From: Reticulitermes speratus
Taxonomy: Eukaryota > Arthropoda > Insecta > Blattodea > Rhinotermitidae
Direction: 5' to 3'
NCBI GenBank assembly: GCA_021186555.1
Contig: JAJKFL010000005.1
Coordinates: 54,036,635-54,100,634, forward strand
DNA: 64,000 nucleotides
A model generated the notes under the pieces. The model had not been told where the DNA came from and did no database searches. It worked only from the letters and a program-made list of their open reading frames with translations. A program made the translations under genes and the position numbers. Below, piece by piece: positions 1 through 9,252 of the stretch (position 1 is its first letter; each line of letters opens with the position of its first letter).

Positions 1-135
1 GATGGGAGGGGGAGACACCTACTCAGTCCTACTTCGTCCAGTCATTGAGATTAGCTCAGTGAAAAGGACGCATCTCAGTAGGTGTCTCCCCCTCCCATCA
101 CCTGAAGACGGAAGAAGAGCCATCTTCCGAAACGT
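1..135 (+). repeat. Inverted-repeat head with hammerhead-like core
   Basis: Bases 1-23 and 77-99 are exact inverted copies of a 23-base purine-rich arm. Directly after the right arm comes CTGAAGA (102-108), a short stem and GAAAC (129-133). The same arrangement, arms followed by CTGAAGA-stem-GAAAC, recurs at 10966-11023, so this is a dispersed element family rather than unique sequence. The left end may be cut by the window edge. Confidence 0.55.
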
Positions 136-392
136 CGTGATTTTAAATTTTTATACATTTTTTATTTTTATATTTTATCCAGGACGATGGACAAAGTCCA
201 AAAGACAGTTGCTTTCCTTGTTCGTTAAACGCGATTGCTAATTCAACATACATGACCATGTCGTTCATATTTGGAGGTCGTTTCGTTTACCCTGAGGAAA
301 AACCATGTTGAGGTGACAAGGCATCCCCTTAACGCCGATTCCCCATACACTTTCACATATTTCATATACGTGCTATTTTCTGCCACATATCT

Positions 393-926
393 CATTAGTT
401 GCCATGGCAAAAACAGCATTAAAGAGGACGATGACACTTTTCACCAGCAAACTGGACTGAAATTTAAGGCAGAAGCTAGTGAAATGCTGCATTTGGAACA
501 TAGCTTTGTATGGTGCTTAAACTTGGACACTTGGGAAAGTAGATCAGAAATACCTGGAAAGTTTTGAAATGTGGTGCTGGAGAAGGATGGAGAAGATCAT
601 TTGGACCGATCGTGTGAGAAATGAAGAAGTATTACAGAGAGTAAAGGAGGAGAGGAATTTTCTACATACAATAAAAAGAAGGAAGGCTAACTGGATTGGT
701 TACATATTGCGTAGGAACTGCCTTCTAAAACACGTTATTTAAGGAAAGATAAAAGGGAGGATAGAAGTGATGGAAAACGAGGAAGAAGGCGTAAGCGGCT
801 ACTGGATAATCTTAAGGAAATTAGAGGATACTGGGAATTGAAAAAGGAAGCACTAGATCGCACTTTGTGGAAAACTCGCTTTGCAAGAGGCTGTGGACCT
901 GTCGTAAGACAGACTACGGAATGAAA
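393..926 (+). mobile_element. LINE fragment, C-terminal part of reverse-transcriptase ORF (decayed)
   Basis: From about 393 the sequence follows the LINE copy at 23330-23893 nearly base for base, including the stretch that encodes ESFEMWCWRRMEK. Here the reading frame is broken by substitutions and small indels. It ends near 926, right after the GACCTGTCGTAAGACAG block that forms the 3' end of the other copies. It is a 5'-truncated dead copy. No target-site duplication was resolved. Confidence 0.75.
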
Positions 927-1167
927 AAATCTCATTTGTACAGACATAAGGCGAATGTTGCGAAAGCATTAACATTTCACTTTGACGGGGATTAAACCCA
1001 AGACTGATGTGATTGAAAAATATGTGACATGCACAGAAATAAGCCACTGGGTGTTATCTGTTGAGATTTTCGAACACCTCTGTGAGGTTTCAAGTTTAGA
1101 GCCGTGAAATGACAGATTGTGTTGTTCTGGGTTATTACAAAATTTAGCCTGGTAAATGGTGTAATAA

Positions 1168-1476
1168 CGCGGTGGCGCAGTTGGTTGAGGCACTGCGCTA
1201 CAAACCGGAACGTCGCGGGTTCGATTCCCGATGGTGTCATTGGAATTAATTCCTTGACATAATCGTTTCGGTCGCACTATGGCCCTTGGGTCGACTCAGC
1301 CTCCAACAGAAATGAGTACCAGAAATATTTCCTGGGGGGTAAAGGCGGCCGGTGCGTAGGGCTGACAACCTTACCACCTTCATGTGCCGATTGTTTACAA
1401 ATCTGGGAGCCTCAACCTCCTGGACCCCTCAGGGCCTGCCTAGGCCTGTAATGGGGTTGCTTTACCTTTACCTTTA
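1168..1476 (+). mobile_element. tRNA-derived SINE, family A
   Basis: The head looks like a tRNA gene, with an A-box-like GGCGCAGTTGGTTGAGG and the B box GGTTCGATTCCC at about 1218-1229. It is followed by a body shared with copies at 15056-15353 (-), 29309-29596 (-) and 61709-62020 (+). The 3' end is a (CTTTAC)n-type tail. The B box implies an internal RNA polymerase III promoter. It is not a functional tRNA gene, because the body continues past the tRNA part. Confidence 0.8.
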
Positions 1477-2242
1477 CATAGGGACTATAGTGTCTTAACT
1501 GAAAAATAACTACATGAAATAAAGAACATCCTGTGTAATACAGTATATATTTATCAAACAGCAGGTAGGCAAGAATTAAAAATTCGAAAGTTGCAAAACA
1601 ATAGACTTTTACTGTGACAGACAGATATACACGTGCAAGGTGCTGAGTGGGTCAGTAACAGCATGACGACATGAATAAATAACGCACAAACAACAACAGT
1701 GTTATTTTGCCTTCTGTTAAAGTCTACAAAGACAGAATATTAAAAACATTGCCATAGAATTCACGGTACAATCTCACGGTACAATCTCACGGTACAATCT
1801 TCATCATATCGATAACTGCACAAACAGCAACTGCAAAATATAAAATGTCCTTAACAATTTCAAGCACCATACAAACTGACTCTTCTTACACTGCCTGACA
1901 TAAAAATTGAGGCATTACGAAACTCCGAAACGTCGCTAAGTATTTATCAGCCGACATAGCGTAACATTCCAGGAGACTTGAATCGTCACCAGCACCGCTG
2001 CGATAATTTCAAACACCGCGCCATCAAACTCCTCAAAACAACTGTTTAAAATTAATTAATTTTATTTCAATCCAACAAATGCACTACACTTTCTTTCACT
2101 GATTTATTGCCCCTACTTATGTTTCGGCACACCCTGTGCCATTGTTGGATTGAAATAAAGTTAATTAATTATAAAAAATGCACGGTATATAAAATATAAA
2201 GAACGGTTTAAAAATTCAGGTTTTGCTTCTCGCAAAAAAAAA
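1477..2242. other. No gene seen; small repeats and a 28-bp inverted repeat
   Basis: No coding exon was recognised. At about 1757-1800 a 14-base CACGGTACAATCT-type unit is repeated three times. Bases 2051-2078 and 2142-2169 are near-perfect inverted copies around a 63-base centre, which carries a reverse-strand GGCAC-GTGCC-GAAAC hairpin like the motif at 11120-11149. Confidence 0.5.
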
Positions 2243-3604
2243 ATCCCGTCTCTGCCACGTGGGCCAAAAAGACTCAGCACTGTGAATCCCAAGTCTTTGC
2301 CACGTGGGCCAAAAAGACTCAGCACTGTGAATCCCAAGTCTTTGCCACGTGGGCCAAAAAAGACTCAACACTGTGAATCCCAAGTCTTTGCCACGTGGGC
2401 CAAAAAGACTCAGCACTGTGAATCGCAAGTCTTTGCCACGTGGGCCAAAAAGACTCAGCACTGTGAATCCCAAGTCTTTGCCACGTGGGCCAAAAAAGAC
2501 TCAACACTGTGAATCCCAAGTCTTTGCCACGTGGGCCAAAAAGACTCAGCACTGTGAATCCCAAGTCTTTGCCACGTGGGCCAAAAAAGACTCAACACTG
2601 TGAATCCCAAGTCTTTGCCACGTGGGCCAAAAAGACTCAGCACTGTGAATCCCAAGTCTTTGCCACGTGGGCCAAAAAGACTCAGCACTGTGAATCCCAA
2701 GTCTTTGCCACGTGGGCCAAAAAAGACTCAACACTGTGAATCCCAAGTCTTTGCCACGTGGGCCAAAAAGACTCAGCACTGTGAATCCCAAGTCTTTGCC
2801 ACGTGGGCCAAAAAGACTCAGCACTGTGAATCCCAAGTCTTTGCCACGTGGGCCAAAAAAGACTCAACACTGTGAATCCCAAGTCTTTGCCACGTGGGCC
2901 AAAAAGACTCAGCACTGTGAATCCCAAGTCTTTGCCACGTGGGCCAAAAAAGACTCAACACTGTGAATCCCAAGTCTTTGCCACGTGGGCCAAAAAGACT
3001 CAGCACTGTGAATCCCAAGTCTTTGCCACGTGGGCCAAAAAGACTCAGCACTGTGAATCCCAAGTCTTTGCCACGTGGGCCAAAAAAGACTCAACACTGT
3101 GAATCCCAAGTCTTTGCCACGTGGGCCAAAAAGACTCACCACTGTGAATCCCAAGTCTTTGCCACGTGGGCCAAAAAGACTCAGCACTGTGAATCCCAAG
3201 TCTTTGCCACGTGGGCCAAAAAGACTCAGCACTGTGAATCCCAAGTCTTTGCCACGTGGGCCAAAAAGACTCAGCACTGTGAATCGCAAGTCTTTGCCAC
3301 GTGGACCAAAAAAGACTCAGCACTGTGAATCCCAAGTCTTTGCCACGTGGGCCAAAAAGACTCAGCACTGTGAATCCCAAGTCTTTGCCACGTGGACCAA
3401 AAAAGACTCAGCACTGTGAATCCCAAGTCTTTGCCACGTGGGCCAAAAAGACTCAGCACTGTGAATCCCAAGTCTTTGCCACGTGGGCCAAAAAGACTCA
3501 GCACTGTGAATCCCAAGTCTTTGCCACGTGGGCCAAAAAGACTCAGCACTGTGAATCCCAAGTCTTTGCCACGTGGGCCAAAAAGACTCAGCACTGTGAA
3601 TCCC
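2243..3604. repeat. 45/46-bp tandem array, about 30 copies
   Basis: The unit contains TTTGCCACGTGGGCC, then A5 or A6, then GACTCAGCACTG and GAATCCCAAG. Almost every copy carries CACGTG, the canonical palindromic E-box, and GACTCAGCA, close to an AP-1/Maf half-site. Two unit types alternate: 45 bp (A5, CAGCAC) and 46 bp (A6, CAACAC). The 46-bp type recurs with spacings of 136, 91 and 136 bp, and that set repeats, giving a 363-bp higher-order unit at 2349-2711 and 2712-3074. Two late copies have GTGGACC in place of GTGGGCC, which destroys nothing in the CACGTG core. The ORFs running through it on both strands are by-products of the repeat. Confidence 0.95.
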
Positions 3605-4243
3605 TTATCTTTCAGACAACATCCGAAAATGCACAGGACTGGGACCAGAGCAAAGATGTAGGTGCAAAATTTTGCGTGCGGAAACAGCATCACTGCGTAA
3701 AAAGGAAACGTAAGCTTACGCACTTAAGGCTCTCGTGTCTACAATAACAAAACTTTGCCGGGTCGCTGGATGTTAGATTGAGAAAAGAAACCACGACAAA
3801 ATTACATGTGTTTGTCTACAACTTCAAAAAAAAAAAGAAAGCTGGTTCATTGTACAGTGCACTGTCTTAACATATCGTGATAATGCCAAGTGCGTGCTTG
3901 TCTCTACTATGCCAGAGAATGCAGGGCGATGCGTATTTGTTCACAGCAAAAAAAATCGTGGCAGTACTTACATAATACCTGGCCACCATGACAAAACATA
4001 ACTGAATCACTGCGTACTGGATTATGAAAGGAAACAGTGACAATACTTCGTGACGAACACGGCTATCTTGACACAAACCTGGATATATCTTTGAAAATTA
4101 GAGAGTAACGGGAAGTGTTTAAACAAGACGGAGATTAGAAAAGAGAGTAAATAATTTCCTTTTGTGTAGGCTGTAACTAATTCCATGCATCAGAGTCTGC
4201 AATAATCAGCTAATCATTCAGGGAACAGGTCTATAAGGTTTAT
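3605..4243. other. No gene seen
   Basis: AT-rich sequence after the array. There are short ORFs on both strands without recognisable domains, splice context or repeat-family features. Confidence 0.4.
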
Positions 4244-4251
4244 CGTTTAAT

Positions 4252-4415
4252 CAGGGGTGCAAAAATTGTCCAAAAATCTAGGGGCAACCTCAAAATTCCA
4301 GATACCAGGAGGGTCGCATGCAGCCGTTCCATACTGAAGGCCCACAAATACTCAGCGCCACTGTACAAAATTTTTTCGCCCGGTAAAGCCGGCGCCCGGA
4401 ATTTGTGCACCCCTG
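4252..4415. mobile_element. hAT-like MITE, 164 bp
   Basis: The ends are inverted: CAGGGGTGCAAAAATT at the left and a matching GTGCACCCCTG at the right. It is flanked by 8-bp near-duplicates, CGTTTAAT (4244-4251) and CTTTTAAT (4416-4423), differing at one base. An 8-bp target duplication and CAGGG-type termini are hallmarks of hAT elements. It is too short to encode a transposase. Confidence 0.7.
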
Positions 4416-4423
4416 CTTTTAAT

Positions 4424-5043
4424 AATAAATAATTGATAAACATGAAGTGAAAGGAGATCGGAGAAAATTACACAACAGTTTCGCTGTTCAGGAAGTTCGT
4501 CAGGGTAGTTACTTCGACGCTGTTGAAATGACAGTGTTATTCAACAAGTGTTGGCAGGAATATAAATGCATACAAACGTTTGATGAGGAAAACGTATGGA
4601 TAAATACTGATCGGAATTTCGAAATGTAGATTTCAAAATAATCTAAGGTTGTAGTTGTATAAATTTTATCCTAGTGGTTGCATGTGTACCGGAATAAAAA
4701 AAATTGTTGTCATGAACTCACGGATTCTGATACAGCAGGCAGTTTATTGGACATAGGAGTGGGTTTGAATGGCCAAGGAATGTCATAGATACAGAGCTAG
4801 TTAGGCACTTGGTTGGCAACTGACATGCCTGTGTAGCTACAAATATAGAGACATAGTTACAAAGCGGATAATTAGATACTTAATTAGACGTTAAATACTT
4901 ATAATTTTATGTGTCTGTAATATTATTAGCAGTAATTACATTTAACAGTTCACTAATTAATGACAGTATATTGATAGCTAGTTAGCTACTGGTACATCCA
5001 GTTAGCCACTTGTGTAATTGTTCATTGATGATTAGGTCCTGTG
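4424..5043. other. No gene seen
   Basis: AT-rich, with repeated TTAGC/TTAGA-type short words at 4790-5010 but no clear repeat unit. The ORF at 4447-4629 lacks any recognisable feature. Confidence 0.35.
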
Positions 5044-5055
5044 ATATTGCCATTT

Positions 5056-5320
5056 CGATCCCAGTGGCCGCGCGGTCTAAGGCGTCGGTCTGCGGCCGCT
5101 CGCTTGTTGGGATTGCGGGTTCGAATCCCGCCTAGGGCATGGATGTCTGTCTCTTGTGAGTGTTGTGTGTTGTCAGGTAGAGGTTTCTGCGACGAGCTGA
5201 TCACTCGTCCAGAGGAGTCCTACCGAGTGTGGTGTGTCTAAGTGTGATCGTGAAGCCTCGAAAAATGAGACGGCCTAGGCCCCCAAGGGGCTGTCGAGCC
5301 ATTGGGAAAAATATATATAT
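5056..5320 (+). mobile_element. tRNA-Leu-like SINE, family C, with perfect target duplication
   Basis: The head has the leucine-tRNA style A box TGGCCGCGCGGTCTAAGGCG and B box GGTTCGAATCCC. The body ends in CTGTCGAGCCATT and an A/AT-rich tail. The 12-bp sequence ATATTGCCATTT flanks it exactly at 5044-5055 and 5321-5332, so both insertion borders are defined. A second copy lies at 27241-27495. Confidence 0.9.
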
Positions 5321-5332
5321 ATATTGCCATTT

Positions 5333-5838
5333 GAACTACAGCGGCTAGACGGCGTGACTTAGATGAGGTGATTGTGAAAGATAAGTCGCTAAGCAACTGC
5401 AAGCAGGCCGTCGTGCCGTATTGCGTATTTCTAACTCAGCAGAAGAATAGACAAACTTAGTAATGCCACCAGTGCGTCAGTCATTACCTGAGGAAATCTA
5501 GGCGAGATTTCGCAGCAGTCAGACGGGAATATACCCAGAAGATTACATGCATGCTTGGTAAGCTTATAGTTAAATATTTTAGCTACATAATCGTAGATAT
5601 TTATAGCAATAGGATTTATAACTCCAGCCAACCGTATCCGGCTAGCGGACCAGGGTTTGCCAGTTTCTTGATTAGTGTTTTGGACACGTTCAGAATACCG
5701 ACGTGTTAGGCTAATGAATGCCATTACTGCTATCTCTGAATGCACGGGGCGTGTTATGACGAACTTGTTTCTGAAACGAACTTTTAAAAGGACAATGGAA
5801 CCTCCTTCGCAGTTAGTGGCTGCCCGTCATGGTGACTG
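5333..5838. other. No gene seen
   Basis: It contains a 104-residue reverse-strand ORF (5431-5745) with no domain I recognise and no splice signals in obvious places. It may be repeat-derived. Confidence 0.3.
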
Positions 5839-7590
5839 TGTTCTTAGTTCTCGCACTGTGTGTAAAGGTAGGCAGAACAGAGAGTTCTTGCACTGTGTGT
5901 AAAGGTAGGCAGAACAGACAGTTCTTGCACTGTGTGTAAAGGTAGGCAGAACAGACAGTTCTTGCACTGTGTGTAAAGGTAGGCAGAACAGACAGTTCTT
6001 GCACTGTGTGTAAAGGTAGGCAGAACAGACAGTTCTTGCACTGTGTGTAAAGGTAGGCAGAACAGAGAGTTCTTGCACTGTGTGTAAAGGTAGGCAGAAC
6101 AGACAGTTCTTGCACTGTGTGTAAAGGTAGGCAGAACAGACAGTTCTTGCACTGTGTGTAAAGGTAGGCAGAACAGACAGTTCTTGCACTGTGTGTAAAG
6201 GTAGGCAGTACAGAGAGTTCTTGCACTGTGTGTAAAGGTAGGTAGAACAGACAGTTCTTGCACTGTGTGTAAAGGTAGGCAGAACAGACAGTTCTTGCAC
6301 TGTGTGTAAAGGTAGGCAGAACAGACAGTTCTTGCACTGTGTGTAAAGGTAGACAGAACAGACAGTTCTTGCACTGTGTGTAAAGGTAGGCAGAACAGAG
6401 AGTTCTTGCACTGTGTGTAAAGGTAGGCAGAACAGAGAGTTCTTGCACTGTGTGTAAAGGTAGGCAGAACAGACAGTTCTTGCACTGTGTGTAAAGGTAG
6501 GCAGAACAGACAGTTCTTGCACTGTGTGTAAAGGTAGGCAGAACAGAGAGTTCTTGCACTGTGTGCAAAGGTAGGCAGAACAGAGAGTTCTTGCACTGTG
6601 TGCAAAGGTAGGCAGAACAGACAGTTCTTGCACTGTGTGTAAAGGTAGGCAGAACAGACAGTTCTTGCACTGTGTGTAAAGGTAGGCAGAACAGAGAGTT
6701 CTTGCACTGTGTGTAAAGGTAGGCAGAACAGACAGTTCTTGCACTGTGTGTAAAGGTAGGCAGAACAGACAGTTCTTGCACTGTGTGTAAAGGTAGGCAG
6801 AACAGAGAGTTCTTGCACTCTGTGTAAAGGTAGGCAGAACAGAGAGTTCTTGCACTGTGTGTAAAGGTAGGCAGAACAGAGAGTTCTTGCACTGTGTGTA
6901 AAGGTAGGCAGAACAGACAGTTCTTGCACTGTGTGTAAAGGTAGGCAGAACAGACAGTTCTTGCACTGTGTGTAAAGGTAGGCAGTACAGAGAGTTCTTG
7001 CACTGTGTGTAAAGGTAGGCAGAACAGACAGTTCTTGCACTGTGTGTAAAGGTAGGCAGTACAGAGAGTTCTTGCACTGTGTGTAAAGGTAGGCAGAACA
7101 GACAGTTCTTGCACTGTGTGTAAAGGTAGGCAGAACAGACAGTTCTTGCACTGTGTGTAAAGGTAGGCAGAACAGAGAGTTCTTGCACTGTGTGCAAAGG
7201 TAGGCAGAACAGACAGTTCTTGCACTGTGTGTAAAGGTAGGCAGAACAGAGAGTTCTTGCACTGTGTGCAAAGGTAGGCAGAACAGACAGTTCTTGCACT
7301 GTGTGCAAAGGTAGGCAGAACAGAGAGTTCTTGCACTGTGTGCAAAGGTAGGCAGAACAGAGAGTTCTTGCACTGTGTGTAAAGGTAGGCAGAACAGACA
7401 GTTCTTGCACTGTGTGTAAAGGTAGGCAGAACAGACAGTTCTTGCACTGTGTGTAAAGGTAGGCAGAACAGACAGTTCTTGCACTGTGTGTAAAGGTAGG
7501 CAGAACAGAGAGTTCTTGCACTGTGTGCAAAGGTAGGCAGAACAGACAGTTCTTGCACTGTGTGCAAAGGTAGGCAGTACAGACAGTTCC
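5839..7590. repeat. 37-bp tandem array, about 47 copies
   Basis: The unit reads CACTGTGTGTAAAGGTAGGC followed by AGAACAGACAGTTCTTG. Copies are nearly identical. The main alternatives are AGAC or AGAG in the middle of the last half, GCAGTACAG for GCAGAACAG, and TGTGCAAAG for TGTGTAAAG. Each copy holds an imperfect palindrome, AGAAC-5 bases-GTTCT, and the C/G alternation falls in its spacer. Because 37 is not a multiple of three and the reverse strand of the unit lacks stops in every phase, all three reverse frames stay open for 584-595 codons. These are artefacts, not genes. Confidence 0.95.
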
Positions 7591-9003
7591 AAACTCGAAC
7601 AATTACTGCTCCTGCAACACGCTTTTGTCAAGCAGTATTAGTGGCCTGCAAGTGTCATATTTGACACGGCTTTAACATTTTTCCTCTCTAAGATCTTCCA
7701 AAAAAGGACACGATTTTTCTCATTTTCATGGTGACATTATAAACTTATTAGCTGGACAGAGCAAATGCTTGGCTTAAATTGTCAAAATGTAACAGGCCAG
7801 GTCTTTCTTCACACATAATGCCACCACCAAGACATACAAAGAATGACATATTTCAGAGTGATATCATTCATTCGTAGAAGTGTGTGTGTGTGTGTGTGTG
7901 TGTGTGACTGTGTGAGGTGCGCGGGAACACTAATGGTAACAATTATGAACAGGACCAGAAGGTGACAGCAATAAAGGACAGTGAGAGGTACAGCTGTTTC
8001 ACTAGATATTGAGGTTTTGGTATTTGCCGATAAAAGTTGCATGACATGCATATTCACTTATATCGTGATGCGGATCTGCTGCTTCAAGGACAAACACTAT
8101 CCAGATACACATTGCAACAATATAAAAATAATTTTTCTTTTATTTTGTTAAACACCAACAATCGTTAGGTACATTAATAAAATAAATGGCTTATATCTTT
8201 AAGAGATACAAGTACAACATTTATACAGCGTACCAACTTTCTGTATTTTGAACATATCTAATAAATCATGTTTATATAGAACTTAAATCAAAGTGAGTCA
8301 GATTTACTAAAACACTGTGCATCATGTTAAAGTATTTTGTTTTTTTTTTTAATTCGACTTCTATACACTTAATCGAAATCTATAGACTCTGATTCTAAAC
8401 ATTTCTCGATATGGTGAATGTTAAAGAAAAGCCCCCAAATAATACCGCAATACACAGTGTGTCAAGCAGTTGCATTTGCAAAAGCATTTACGTATGTATA
8501 TCTCTACCAAATTAATGAACATAAAAGCCAGTGAGGTATAAAAACGCAAAGAATGCATTAAAAATATGCGTTAGATAACATTATTTAACTCTCGTTCATT
8601 TAAAACATTATTTAAAAAAATACGCCATGTTCTAATCTAATCTCGGTCAGACGCACTTCCTGAGTTTACTCCACCTTTACTTTATAAGAACTATAAGCTG
8701 CAGCTTGGTTTCCTCATTCAAGGAAAGACATTACTCCATTTGTTCCTAAAGAAATTTATAACATTAGAATTTTATGTTACAGTAGGCAATAAGTTACGAA
8801 ATTTAGTCGTCATTTCTTCCACCAGTATTAAGCGCAAGATGGATCAAACCAAGTGATTCTAAAATACATTGTTTGATATCTGCAGCAAATAAATATTGTG
8901 GTCACGAAAGAAGGTACATTCGTAAACATAACATTCTACACATGACGTCATAACGGTCCTCTGGTAGTTTCTGCAGGCGAACGTGCACAGTTTTCAACAC
9001 GCT
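7591..9003. other. No gene seen; TG microsatellite
   Basis: AT-rich. A (TG)n run lies at about 7880-7906. It could hold upstream introns or exons of the gene whose exons start at 9253, but I could not identify any. Confidence 0.4.
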
Positions 9004-9007
9004 TTTA

Positions 9008-9168
9008 ACATCCGTGATTTCAGGCTTCCGCCGCGATGTTGATGAGATCTACGCTCTTCTGGGATATTACGCAGCGTCGAGTGGTAATCCTTTACCGACG
9101 TCCCGAAACGTCGGTAAAGGATTACCACTCGACGCTGCGTAATATCCCAGAAGAGCGCAGATCTCAGC
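9008..9168. mobile_element. Foldback MITE, 56-bp hairpin arms (family F)
   Basis: Bases 9045-9100 and 9109-9164 are inverted copies with one mismatch in 56 and an 8-base loop (TCCCGAAA). Related but more diverged copies are at 26351-26541, 43744-43907, 44262-44367 and 57745-57856. All share the TTTCAGGCTTC / GATGTTGATGAGATCTGC head. It lies 84 bp upstream of a coding exon. Confidence 0.85.
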
Positions 9169-9252
9169 TTGTAACAGCCACCAGATTTCCTCGAAATCAA
9201 TAAATTCACATGCTCTTCAGACATATTTTATAAAGAAAGCTGACTGTTGCAG

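Noticed and set aside
1168-1240. tRNA genes (here and at the heads of other SINE copies)
   Set aside because: A and B boxes are present, but the sequence continues into a repeated SINE body and the cloverleaf is imperfect.
2216-3747. Many ORFs on both strands rich in FTVLSLFGPRGKDLG or ESQVFATWAKK
   Set aside because: By-products of the 45/46-bp array. The frame depends on where the extra A falls.
5871-5900. Steroid-receptor response element in each 37-bp unit
   Set aside because: The palindrome deviates from the consensus half-site, and insects lack the vertebrate receptors that use it. Kept only as a note.
2243-7590. CRISPR-like arrays
   Set aside because: Repeats are directly abutting with no unique spacers, and the context is eukaryotic.
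5813-7631. Three overlapping reverse ORFs of 584-595 codons
   Set aside because: They lie entirely in the 37-bp array and exist in all three frames only because the unit lacks stops on that strand.
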